Origin: Pyrenophora tritici-repentis
Taxonomy: Eukaryota > Ascomycota > Dothideomycetes > Pleosporales > Pleosporaceae
Length of the DNA: 64,000 nucleotides
Assembly: GCF_003171515.1 (NCBI RefSeq)
Contig: NC_089395.1
Span: forward strand, 2,790,001 to 2,854,000
Direction: 5' to 3'
The notes beneath the pieces are model-generated. The model worked only from the letters and a program-made list of their open reading frames with translations. It was not told the origin of the DNA and ran no database searches. This document shows positions 47,012 through 55,933 of this stretch, one piece after another (the first letter of the stretch is position 1; each line of letters starts with the position of its first letter). A program made the position numbers and the translations under genes.

Positions 47012-47158
47012 ATTGACAGTCAGTAGTAAAACACATTTCCTCGGCTTCCTTCTTTGCTTCAGCCTCATTCTTGGCGGTCTTGTTGGTCGGACCGGTCTGG
47101 TCGGACCGGTCCTTATGTAAGCACCTGGTCTGGTCTGGTCTGTACCCTCAGACCAGAC

Positions 47159-47182
47159 CAGACCAGACCATTCCGATCACTG
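47159..47182 (-). repeat. hAT right terminal inverted repeat
   Basis: 24 bp, exact reverse complement of 44477-44500, followed by the second ATTTAGGG copy. Confidence 0.95.
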
Positions 47183-48148
47183 ATTTAGGGCGTCCTTTAT
47201 TTGCTTCGAAATCTTAGGATCCTTTTGAGCTTGTTCAACCTTGCGGACTCCAATAGGTGCTGGTGTCCAGTCTTTTGGTCGACCTGGGTGAAGTGGATTG
47301 AGTATCCAGCAGTCGGGTAAAGCGTGTGACAGCCCACAAACACAAGGTAGGTTTGCAATCCCAAGCTTAGCAGCTGAGGTAGATAGCACACTTGACTCAG
47401 TGGCAGTGGTCTGGGCAGCTCGGCGGATGTACTTCGTCATCTTTTCGACGTAGGCGGGCAAGCTGAGTAGATTTGTACCGTTTATCTCGTGTTCGTATAT
47501 CTGATCGAGGCAGGTAGCAGCGTAGTTTGGATAGTGAGCTTGGCAGGCAATCAGGAAATCCTCCTGAGGCCTGTAGCTAGTTGTCTCTGGTAGGTTGATC
47601 GATTGGCATTGAGAAGTGATGTGTATCCAGTCAGCCATCCATTCATCGAGTTTCTTTAGGTTGCGTGGAGCGGTCTTCAGATTGGTGTATCTTGCTATTA
47701 AGTCGCGACTCCGATCGGCTGTAGAAGGACAGAATTGCTTCTTGAGAGCGACAAGTCGATCGTACACAGTAGGGAGATCCTGTATTAGGTAGAGATGACG
47801 CGTGGCGATAGACCTAGTGATCTCTGTATTTAGCTGCACCAGAGCTCTCTCTTGTTTCTGCAGCGTGATCTCGTCGAGTCTCCATTGTTCAACCTCCCAT
47901 CGGTAGGAATCACGATCCTCAGTGGATAGATCAGAGAGCTTAGAAGCTCTAGCCTTATAGTCGGTGAGCTGAGGCTTAGGATTGGCAGCCTCTAGGTCAG
48001 GCAGACTCTCCTTTGGTGTATCTGGATTGACGTATTGCCAGATCTTGTGATCCTTCGCGAAGTCTCTGCAGAGAAAGATCCAGTTGAACCAGTCATCTGG
48101 TGTATTAAGGATAACAGTAACTCGAGTTACTGCTGATCCTGTAGCCAT
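47177..48148 (-). CDS. Gag-like protein of the Copia-type element (C-terminus displaced by hAT)
   Basis: A 323-codon frame starting at the first ATG inside the 5' LTR and leader. It shows the Ty1/Copia gag (UBN2-like) pattern: WFNWIFLCRDFAKDHKIWQYV near the start, then QLTDYKARAS, a helical core with LVALKKQFCPSTADRSRDLIARY, and a short Cys/His knuckle CVCGLSHALPDC near the C-terminus. The final two codons before the stop come from the hAT end. Across the insertion the original frame continues at 44468-44346 for another 40 codons before its own stop. Gag would form the virus-like particle; no enzyme domain follows. Confidence 0.85.
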   Translation of the reverse strand: MATGSAVTRVTVILNTPDDWFNWIFLCRDFAKDHKIWQYVNPDTPKESLPDLEAANPKPQLTDYKARASKLSDLSTEDRDSYRWEVEQWRLDEITLQKQERALVQLNTEITRSIATRHLYLIQDLPTVYDRLVALKKQFCPSTADRSRDLIARYTNLKTAPRNLKKLDEWMADWIHITSQCQSINLPETTSYRPQEDFLIACQAHYPNYAATCLDQIYEHEINGTNLLSLPAYVEKMTKYIRRAAQTTATESSVLSTSAAKLGIANLPCVCGLSHALPDCWILNPLHPGRPKDWTPAPIGVRKVEQAQKDPKISKQIKDALNQ

Positions 48149-48223
48149 TGTGTGCGTAGAACAGACGTAGCAATCGTGCGTTATAGTGGACGCGGGTAAT
48201 CGAGCGCTGTGGTGGACGCGGGG

Positions 48224-48325
48224 TAATCGTGCGGCTATGAGGGGCCTAGTAATCGTGCGCTATGAGGGACGCGGTAATCGTGCGGCTATGAGGGGCCTAG
48301 TAATCGTGCGCTATGAGGGACGCGG
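48224..48325 (+). repeat. Perfect 51-bp tandem duplication in the Copia leader
   Basis: Two exact 51-bp units (48224-48274, 48275-48325), each made of two related half-units starting TAATCGTGCG. Degenerate half-units extend the array left to about 48185. It lies between the gag ATG and the primer-binding site, in the packaging-signal region of the element. Confidence 0.85.
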
Positions 48326-48352
48326 TAATCGGGAAATGAGTACAATCAGGAT

Positions 48353-48369
48353 GCAGCCGGGCTCATAAC
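48353..48369 (-). promoter_or_regulatory. Primer-binding site (half initiator-tRNA-Met type)
   Basis: Directly after the 5' LTR the minus strand reads GTTATGAGCCCGGC, complementary to the anticodon stem-loop of initiator tRNA-Met (GGGCUCAUAAC) rather than to a tRNA 3' end. Copia-type elements are known to prime from such a half-tRNA. Confidence 0.7.
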
Positions 48370-48516
48370 TGTTGGAGTGGGTGAACCGTACGCATAGGGA
48401 AGAAGTTGAGGATTGACTGAGGTTGTATTGTACAAGCTATGGAAAGTTTATGTAGGTGAGTGACCATAAACAGCGCTAGTCTCAGATAGGCATCGTCCCA
48501 TCACCAAACCGTGACA
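48370..48516 (-). repeat. 5' LTR of the gag-only Copia element
   Basis: 147 bp, identical to 44178-44324, followed by the TACTT duplication at 48517-48521. Confidence 0.95.
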
Positions 48517-48946
48517 TACTTCAGCTTTATAGCACTCTGAGGGTTGACATCTTCCCGTCTAAAGCCGGGACCGCTGCAGCCTCGAACAATATCACAAGAT
48601 GTACGCTTTCAGCCATCGCTGTCGCTGTGCTCCAGCCACTCAAGGACTCTATAGGAAACGGATGGGTGCTTACGTCAATTGAACTGGTTGATGGTGTTTT
48701 CAGCATTCTCGGGGTTGTGTTGTTGCGGAAATGGGGTTGGAGATGGAGGCTGGCAAGGGTTGAAAAACAGTAAAACGACAACGACGTAGATCATTAAGTT
48801 AGGATTATAAAGGAAGCAGGTTTTTTTTGACTGCTTTCTACTTTATTATTGTATGTGTTTGAAAAAACGGCATTCTCTGATCTTATTCTACATGTCCCCT
48901 GGCTACCTTTCCCTTGACCGTGGATTCTCTACGAGGTTCCGTCAAA

Positions 48947-49969
48947 TCATGTGGTTGATGATTCCTCAGTTGGAGATGCCAAGGATTGGTGCCGTCTCCT
49001 AGACCGTCCCTCCTCCTCGATCTTCTCCATCAGCCTGTCTGCGAGGAACCATTTCTCCCGACTTGCTCCCCCCAAGATTCTCCGACTAGATTCTAGGAAT
49101 CTTTGCTTGAATACCAACCACAGCTCCTCGTTAGCTTTCTCGCCAGTCCCTGGCCTAGGATAAAAAGGGTCGTTCTTGGAAAATGCGGCGCAGGCTTGAT
49201 CAACGCCTTGTTCATCCAAATCAATCGACCGACAGCAATCGAAGTCGAGGATCCACATGCAGTGAACGCCCAAGTAGTCAGACTGAAAGGTCGATGAAGG
49301 TGCATGCCCTGATCGTGGAGGAGCCAGCACATATTCGACGTCATTTGCGTCAATCTTTGCGCTCCAGTGCATTAGAGCAAGCGGTTCTGCCATCGTCTCG
49401 GCGTATGACTTGGCATCCAGACCTAAACCCTCCATTTGGTCTATATGAAGTGGTACATTTCGTAGACTGAAGCGCTGGAAGCGCGATTTGCTCACCCCCT
49501 CTTGTCTGTGGCGGCGTCGGCGCCCCAAATACGGGCGAATCAAACAAGCGTCATCAGCTGGATTGCCTCTGACGAAATCAGATAGTAGAGCGTTGCCGGC
49601 GCAGAAGAGGTCTACGATCTTGTCGCTGATAGAGCGCGGGACTTTGGGGATGCGTTCTGAGATCAGTGCTCTATAAGCAGAGTAGCCAGGAGAAAATTGT
49701 TGCAGGCTTGATGTCCACCAGGGATCGCTGGGCTGGAGTAGCTGGTGACATCGTGGTATTGAGAGAGGGGTCGAGGGAAGTGGTTGATGTTTGCTGCGGA
49801 GAATTTGACAGTCCATGTTGTAGTCATTTGTGACCGAGCGACCGGGCCCGCCATCTTCGCGCTTGATGGCTGTTTGTCGGTTATCCTCATCTTGACTATT
49901 TTCGAGAGTCCAGACGCTGTCGCAAAAGCCCTTTCCGATACAGCGGTATTGGCCGCTAGATTGTAGCAT
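48947..49969 (-). CDS. DUF3669-domain protein
   Basis: A 340-codon frame whose first ATG is at 49967-49969 (the frame runs further upstream only from a TTG). It has the fungal DUF3669 pattern: RCIGKGFCDSVWTLE near the start, AIKREDGGPGRSVTNDYNMD, a central SERIPKVPRSISDKIVDLFC, CLIRPYLGRRR, then YAETMAEPLALMHWSAKIDANDVEYVLAPPR and WILDFDCCRSIDLDEQGVDQAC. The order resembles a very diverged protein-kinase-like fold (lobe start, then an HWxxxIDANDVE and an xLDFD motif), which I infer, not know. DUF3669 proteins are common, variable and of unknown function in Pezizomycotina. No lesion is seen. Confidence 0.85.
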   Translation of the reverse strand: MLQSSGQYRCIGKGFCDSVWTLENSQDEDNRQTAIKREDGGPGRSVTNDYNMDCQILRSKHQPLPSTPLSIPRCHQLLQPSDPWWTSSLQQFSPGYSAYRALISERIPKVPRSISDKIVDLFCAGNALLSDFVRGNPADDACLIRPYLGRRRRHRQEGVSKSRFQRFSLRNVPLHIDQMEGLGLDAKSYAETMAEPLALMHWSAKIDANDVEYVLAPPRSGHAPSSTFQSDYLGVHCMWILDFDCCRSIDLDEQGVDQACAAFSKNDPFYPRPGTGEKANEELWLVFKQRFLESSRRILGGASREKWFLADRLMEKIEEEGRSRRRHQSLASPTEESSTT

Positions 49970-51199
49970 GATTGAAGGTAAGTTCGTGTTGTGTTGTAAA
50001 ATTGGGAGTTGAGATTTTTGTATGATAGTGTTGTGTGAATGGTATTTTGTGGGCAAGGTGATGGTATTAAGGCAGTCGGGCCTTAGGATAGCGCTTCTTG
50101 GCTGCCACTATGGTCGATTCGGCTCATTGTATGCGTCATAACGATGACTCCGAGACTATTGTACCATGGTTGCAGACGATGAGGTGTGTGCACGTTTGCT
50201 ATGTGAGCCATAGAGTCGTGCTAGGTCACTTGAGTGTTGTTGTAAGTGGTGGGTCAACAACGCATGTATGTCCCATGTGCGCGCGAAGATTTGCATCATC
50301 TCTACGGTAACACGGTACCCACCCTTGTCGTACCGAACTGAAAAATCATCGATTACATCATTTTGAAGAAAGCACTGCCGAGAGTTTTCACTCTTACATC
50401 TTGTGAGCCCCTCTCATCCTTGTACTCCGTGTCCTACTTATTCCAACTCGCGTTCAAGTCACGACTACTGCTCTTAACTCTAGATTTACGACGTCCCCCT
50501 CGAGACCGACCCTGACCCTTACCCTGATCGTGCGATGATCCTCTAGTAGATGGTATCGGGGTTTGAATGCTACGTGGGGTAGAGGCTGCGGGCTTGTCTT
50601 GACTAGCCCGAGTAATCCTGACCGCCGCATCAACTTAGTTCAGGAGGCTAGTCGTAAATTTGACAAGAACCTTATGTTTAGTTATAGTTGAAATATCCTT
50701 TTTTGAACTATGGCTAAATCTTCTAATCCTCGGTGTTGTCAGATACCTATCTAAGAGCTGACGGATGATCAGAAGAGGATGGGCTATGTCGGTTATCCTA
50801 CTTGGCTTGCACTACCGGGTATTTTAGACCTCAGGAGTTACCAGAGAACATACATATATCCGTGTATCTTACATACAGTAGGTCTCACTGCCCATATATA
50901 CCTTTACAGAAGCTTCCACGCACACATGCTCTTGATGAATGGCACTGTAGTCACCAAAATCCAAAACCCATAGGCAGATATCGCGGTTTATGAGGTATTT
51001 ACCCGAGAGTATCTCGAATGTGCTTGACTCTTCCGCAACCGGCTGCCGCGTCAGGTCCTCCAAGCTCGATCACTACCACAGGCTTCCACAATGCATTCAC
51101 CCTCATGGAGCCTCGCTAAAACGAGTTTACAGTCACATAATGACCTAGCTAGTGGTGTGTCGCTAACGGACCGCGAATAGAAATATCGCCAAGTTGCCA
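49970..51199. other. Intergenic with a small coding relic
   Basis: The only suggestive piece is a minus-strand open stretch at 50434-50634 reading 66 codons of Arg/Gly/Ser/Gln-rich protein (AVRITRASQDKPAAS, later QGKGQGRSRGGRRKSRV) ending in a stop. It lacks an ATG and may be the tail of an old retroelement gag. The rest, 50640-51190, shows no recognisable gene. Confidence 0.35.
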
Positions 51200-53514
51200 T
51201 CACAGTAACTTCAGAGTTCTTCGAACCCACTCGCCATCGACAGGCTCATCAAAGTCAGTCAAACCGACACGACGAAAGGCTTCCTCTGTAGAATTCTCCG
51301 CTTTCTTCAGAACCAAGCCTATAATCTTCGGTCTCTGCCCTCTCTCTTTCCTCTCTCGGACAATCTGAACACAAAGATACTTTTTTACGTTATCGCGTTC
51401 ATAATCTTTGTCAACACCTGGAAAATCTGCTGCAAATGAACACACAGCGTCACAATCGTTAGCTCTCTGATCCATGCATATACGACTCCCTGGCTTATTG
51501 GATCCCCCAATAGCCCAAGCTACCTCATTGAAGTTGTAGTCGTAGTCCGAGTCTGGTACATCGGCAACGTAGATTGGACGGCAGTGCCCAACCATAGTCA
51601 GGCTGCTCCCTTCTCGCACTCCGCCTTTTGGGTGGTTCGTATTCTTAAGCGCCATATTATGACCAAGCAAGCGCGGTCCGTATCTGTCTTCCCACAGTTG
51701 CCAGTTAGACATGGCTTCACTAGACATATCACCGCTTCTCCGCCATGTGTCGTCATACCACACTATCTGATGTGTTGTCCATGCGCAGCTCCACGACGGG
51801 CTCTGATATATTTTTGGAGGATCCTGCGCCCAGCTTGGGAACCAGGCCATGGACAGGAAAGGGTTACATGACCACACTCCGGCCAAGTACTCGCCCATCT
51901 CTGGCATCTGCAGCGCTGATGCCAGACCGGAGATTGCAGGGAATTTATCAGACTTGTCTGTGAGACTACGGACAGCCATCTCTTGCAGAATAGAATTACA
52001 GCTTGCAATCCTATCCCAGATTTCGGCATCTGAGGGATGCGTGACTTCATCTCGTTGGTGATAGAATTTGGTAAACATTACCTTGGCGAAATGTCCCTCT
52101 GGGGTTGTTTGTTTTCCCCGTATCTCTTCGACGTATAGTGTACTATTACATTCCGAGGCAATCTGACTTCGAAAGAAATGCAGGTTACGGGAAGAGAGAA
52201 CTCTTTCTTGGAAAGCCCATCCCCGGCTATACAGTGGATGCTGCGTCATGTCTTAGCAGGGTTTACAAATGGTTTGCAGATGTATGCCGGAGTCGGGCCC
52301 AAAGGCATGCGAATGTAGTACGTTGCGGCCTTGAAATATACCCTCGTCTGAGCTACTAGCCAGATCTGCGCAGATTGTAAACGCAGCCTTACTGTACACT
52401 TGAGCCATACAAGATGACTCACGACTCCAATCATCGAAATTGTCTTGAAGGATACATAATTGGTCGATCCAGATCCACTCAAAACACATCTTGTGTGCAA
52501 TACAAACAGCATCCTGCAAAGTTTGTGGCATATCCGCTGCCAAGAAGCCGGACTTTAGTCCATCGATGGTGTCGGACGTGGCTCTGAACGAGGTTCCCGG
52601 ACCCCAGCAATAGCTCAAAGTGTTGGTAGGGCTGTAGCACTAGTGCTGAAAGGGAATAACGATAACTAGGAATGCATTCTGTTCGGTGATGGTTCTGATT
52701 CATTCTCTTGCGAAGGGGAACTATGGAAGAGCTAGATATAGGAGGTCTGGTCTGAGCGCTGCTCGGACGCCGCGATCAGTGCGCCTGTCCGCGTGACTGA
52801 TATCAGTGCGCCTGCTCGCGTGGCCGAGATTAGTGCGGCCGATCGCGTGGCTGAGATGTCGTTGATATCTGTGATCCGACACAAAGCGACATATCGCCCG
52901 CTCATTTCTTGAGTGATGCATAGCCTCAGCTGGCCAAGATTGTGAAGAGGAATCTTGACAAGACGTGTCAGAAGCTTCACATCTCCTGGTAGAGTACAGG
53001 CTGCACCATGCGATCGAGTGCAACGTTCAAACCAGCTTTTTGCAAGGTCAAGGCATGATGCATCGTCTGATTTTTTCGCTACGCGTCGTCCCAGGTATCT
53101 GTCATCGATACCCTTGTATTCGGACCAAAACGGTATTTCGAACTCTATACAGAATGTAAATTAGAATCACGTTACTCGGAATTCCTCGATTAACATACCA
53201 TACACGGCACAAAGCCTTAGCTGATGTGGTAGAATGATAGACAAATTTGAACCGTTCTTGCGAACATAGTATACATCAATGAGGTTTTTGTCTTTGGAAC
53301 GCCGTTTCAGGAGGATCTGCGTCTGCGGCTCAACGGCTGCATCTATGCTGTGTCCCTTCGCTACCTCTAGGAAGAAGCGGCAGCCTGAACAGTGCGATGA
53401 AACCATATAGTCTAGACTCTGGAGGGCATAGAAGTTTTCATCTTCGAGGAGAATGCCTCTACAACGAGGACATGTGGAGAGTATGACATTGGATGTGGTG
53501 TGCGGGGTCGTCAT
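51200..53514 (-). pseudogene. HET-domain (heterokaryon incompatibility) gene broken by a solo LTR and a stop codon
   Basis: Exon 1 (53199-53514) and the next exon from 53144 are joined over a 54-nt intron. The encoded protein has a Cys-rich N-terminus (CPRC, SSHCSGCRFF) and then the HET domain, whose first signature YVALSYCWG is cut between L and S by the 261-bp insertion at 52621-52881. Removing that insertion and one duplication restores the frame exactly. The domain continues with TLQDAVCIAHKMCFEWIWIDQLCILQ and, in the same frame after a TAA at 52253-52255, PLYSRGWAFQERVLSSR. That TAA is next to a branch-point-like CTAAGAC, but an intron there would be only 26 nt unless the donor is the GTACTA near 52320. 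Restored length is about 664 codons. The C-terminal half is otherwise open to 51200. HET proteins trigger cell death after fusion of unlike strains. Confidence 0.9.
52621..52881 (-). mobile_element. Solo LTR (261 bp) inside the HET gene
   Basis: On the minus strand it runs from TGTCGGATC to CTACCAACA (TG...CA), flanked by 5-bp duplications CTTTG (plus-strand CAAAG at 52616-52620 and 52882-52886). It holds three copies of a 27-bp unit (GATCAGTGCGCCTG-like). It is homologous to 56536-56769 in the other orientation. No internal element sequence remains, so it is a recombination product. Confidence 0.9.
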
Positions 53515-54760
53515 ATTCCAGTGTGCGACGGTGCCTGTTGGCGTGAGCGCGTTACTTGTATGCGACGCAAATCCTCCGACAAGGGTGCGTACAAGCCTTG
53601 CAACGTGGCAAAGATCGACATAGGATTCTCTAAAGATTGATCATTGATAAGAATCTTTGTTTTGAGGTAGACCGAGGTCTGGAGGATTCGAGTAGAGAAC
53701 ATCAATTGTTGTGCGCTGGGAAGGATGGTGGCGTGAGTGCACACCAGACAACTGCGTTGGAAGTAGCTCGTGTATGGCCTGCCAGTGTTGCACATGGTCG
53801 CGTGCGTGTAATCAATATCTTGGCGAGCTAGACGAACCTCTCAAAAGCTCTTACATGCCTTCCGATATCTTACATGTCGATAATCCTTCATCTTTTATCC
53901 AGTCTTGAGCTCTCAATCAGCCGAGATGCCTGCCCAGGAGCGAATCTCTCCTAAATCGAGCCCTTGCAATGCAGGATAATCGCTCATACTGTAAACCTCG
54001 CGTGACCACTCAACACTCTCTTGAAGTCTTGTATACGGGCAATGCGGGGCGGCTTATATCAGATCTGATGTAGCTGTTGACATTGAAATAAGGTCATTCG
54101 CATCTTTACGCTGCATGGCCGGGGTCCACACACCCTACTGCACTTTCCTGGTTTTTCCCGTCCGCGTGATCCGCGCGGCAATTGCAACCTTGATCTCGAC
54201 TCATTTATGTATCAATTAGGCTCCCTTTCTCAATATCGACACCAGTGGCCTGGATGAATCCTTAAGTAAATGTCCGCCAGTGTAGCATAGGAAGCGGCTG
54301 ATGAATACAGCGTATATCAACGACTACCTTTGTGGCCGGGTTAAGTCGCGTATGCAATATGCTTTTAGGCCCCAGGATCTGTCTCTATGATGCAAGCTGA
54401 CAGCAGAAAGATCTGAAGTGATACAATAGAAAAACGAGAAGAAGTGAAATGAAAGACTAATAAAACGCCAAAGTGGCATACCAAAATATCATTGCGAACG
54501 ATGCATAGTAGCATGCCAGACGTACACCTTACCAAGGTGATGATATAGAATTTGTACGAACTTGGAGTAAACAGGCGAATAACGAACATCCATTTCCACC
54601 GTATATGAATATCAATCAGCAATACACCGCTGGTTTTACATGGCTTAAAGGATCATAGTTGAATGTGGAGAGTATCGTCTCACTGCGAGTACGGCCACTG
54701 TTGGTGCTGGTGAGAAAGGACAAATTGTTTGTGAACATTATCGCAGAAGCACGACCACGC
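53515..54760. other. Intergenic
   Basis: Upstream of the HET relic and downstream of the solute-binding-protein gene. Frames at 53511-53795 (minus), 53637-53908 (plus) and 54365-54622 (minus) have no motif. Confidence 0.4.
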
Positions 54761-55933
54761 TCACAAGTTATCATTGAGCGGGCTAAGACCCTGTGGCGCA
54801 CCAATCCTCTGCTCGTAAAAGAACCTCGCCCTCTCAACTCGTCCACGGTCCGACATCCACTTGGTAAACGCCTGCGCGTCAGTACCAGGCTGTTCGAGAA
54901 TCTTGTGCGCACCCGTGGGCGGCGCAACGTCTTGACGAACACTCCATTTGGCGTCACTCTGGTACTCGTCGCTGAGCATGAAGCTGTGGAGCAGCTTTGC
55001 GCCTTCGGGGTGCGGTGCCTTTTTGAGGATGGCGCCGGTTTGAGGCCAGGAGACAAATTTGGCATCGGTGGGCAATCCGTAGTCGACCGGTGGCCGGGCT
55101 GTGAAGGAGTAGCTGCTGGTGAAGCTTACTGCGCTGGTGCTGTTGGCGGTACCGAGGATTGTGCCGGGAGTTTGTGTGCCACGCACCCAGCGGGGGTTGT
55201 TGGCAAGTAGGGCGTCGAACCATCCATCGCCCAGTGTTTCTCGGCTGGGAATTATGTTAATCAATTTGCATAGAGAGCTCAAGAACATTGACATACATAA
55301 TTTCGAACTGGTACAGAACCGCATCATCGTCATTAGGGTAGGTCAGAACGATCTTGTCTTTGTACTCGGGTTTGATGAAGTCTCCGTATGCGGTTGGTAC
55401 TACACTCGTCTTGTTCAGGTTTGCGGAGAGACTGTCCTTGGTTAGCAGTGACGGTAAGACGAAGTTCTCGGAGTATCGTACCCCCATGCGATGATGAACA
55501 GTCCAGAGTAGGCTGCTTCTGCATCTTTGAACTCCGGGTAGACATTGTCGAAGTTCAAAGGCGCGTAGTTCAATAGAACGCCCTCCTTCTTCCAGCGTGG
55601 GTAGTCGTTCAGCGTCTGGAGAATAATGCTGTCGACGTAGACGTTATTGTCTGCGAGTTGCGCGTCGAGATTGATATCGTGGTATTTAGAAATGTCAACA
55701 GTCACGTTGAGCTTCATCTTGGGGAATCGTGCCTCGAAGGCAGTCTTCAGATTGTTTTGCTGGGTCTTCTCATCGCCGCCATGCCAAAGTGTAACAACAC
55801 CACCTTCGGCAACTGCTGCTTCGTAGATTTCGTCAATGCTGCGGGTTTCTCGCTCAATAGTTGCGTTTTTCTGCGCAGCGGCTGCTACAGAGACACAGGC
55901 AAAAAGTGCCAGACTAGAAAGTGTGACGCGCAT
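54761..55933 (-). CDS. Bacterial-type extracellular solute-binding protein (Fe3+ ABC-transporter PBP-like)
   Basis: Exons 55482-55933, 55297-55431 and 54761-55244 (introns 50 and 52 nt, the first with a CTGCTAACC branch) give 356 residues. The N-terminus MRVTLSSLALFACVSVAAAA is a signal peptide. The mature part has the type-2 periplasmic-binding-protein pattern of AfuA/FbpA-like proteins: VAEGGVVTLWHGGDEKT, AFEARFPKMKLNVTVDIS, YGDFIKPEYKDKIVLTYPNDDD in the hinge region, WVRGTQTPG, and PQTGAILKKAPHPEGAKLLHSFMLS near the end. In bacteria such proteins deliver ferric iron or other ligands to an ABC importer; fungi have no such importer, so the role (secreted ligand binding?) is open. The introns show it is a settled fungal gene. 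Confidence 0.9.

Larger units (their letters stand above)
44477..47182 (+). mobile_element. Complete hAT-superfamily DNA transposon
   Basis: 2706 bp with perfect 24-bp terminal inverted repeats beginning CAGTGATCGGAATGG and an 8-bp target duplication ATTTAGGG (44469-44476 and 47183-47190), both hAT hallmarks. It carries one uninterrupted transposase gene. Both ends are loaded with subterminal copies of GGTCTG and of the palindrome GGACCGGTCC or close variants (44495-44575 and 47085-47165), the likely transposase-binding arrays. It sits inside the gag gene of the Copia-type element. With an intact gene, intact ends and a clean duplication it could be autonomous and recently active. Confidence 0.95.
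44178..48516 (-). mobile_element. Copia-type LTR retrotransposon, gag-only, split by a hAT element
   Basis: Identical 147-bp LTRs (44178-44324, 48370-48516) begin TGTCACGG and end CTCCAACA on the minus strand, and 5-bp target duplications TACTT (44173-44177, 48517-48521) flank the element. Next to the 5' LTR is a primer-binding site; next to the 3' LTR is a G-rich polypurine tract (CTGGGGGGTG on the minus strand, 44325-44334). Without the 2706-bp hAT insertion and its duplication the element is only about 1.63 kb, and its internal region is filled by one gag frame of 362 codons (48148 down to 47183, then 44468 to the stop at 44346). There is no protease, integrase, reverse transcriptase or RNase H, so it needs enzymes from a full-length relative. 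Identical LTRs indicate recent transposition. Confidence 0.92.
42932..48774 (+). pseudogene. MFS (DHA1-type) transporter gene, frameshifted and split by a retrotransposon
   Basis: The 5' part begins at ATG 42932 and encodes the first membrane segments, with motif A in the form GPMSDSLGCRPVFL (GCRP where GRRP is usual). In-frame TGA 43478-43480 interrupts after IGGGIVLAT; the same frame continues (WCFWTLVIF, MPETAR) to PYAVWYCIQ, where a 1-nt loss shifts it (stop 43829-43831). A second shift follows KATAKNL, just before TIDR. At 44177 the gene is interrupted by the LTR element; after its right target duplication (48517-48521) the original frame resumes with VDIFPSKAGTAAASNNITRC and ends at TAA 48774. 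Family members are 12-14-helix plasma-membrane drug or polyamine exporters. The gene was probably already decaying before the insertion. Confidence 0.88.

Noticed and set aside
52253..52278. A 26-nt intron removing the HET stop codon
   Set aside because: Donor, branch and acceptor look right, but 26 nt is below the usable intron size; an upstream donor would remove a normally present stretch.
52647..52881. First-pass solo-LTR borders starting at TGCTGAAAG
   Set aside because: No target duplication fits those ends; extending to TGTTGG at 52621 gives matching CAAAG duplications.
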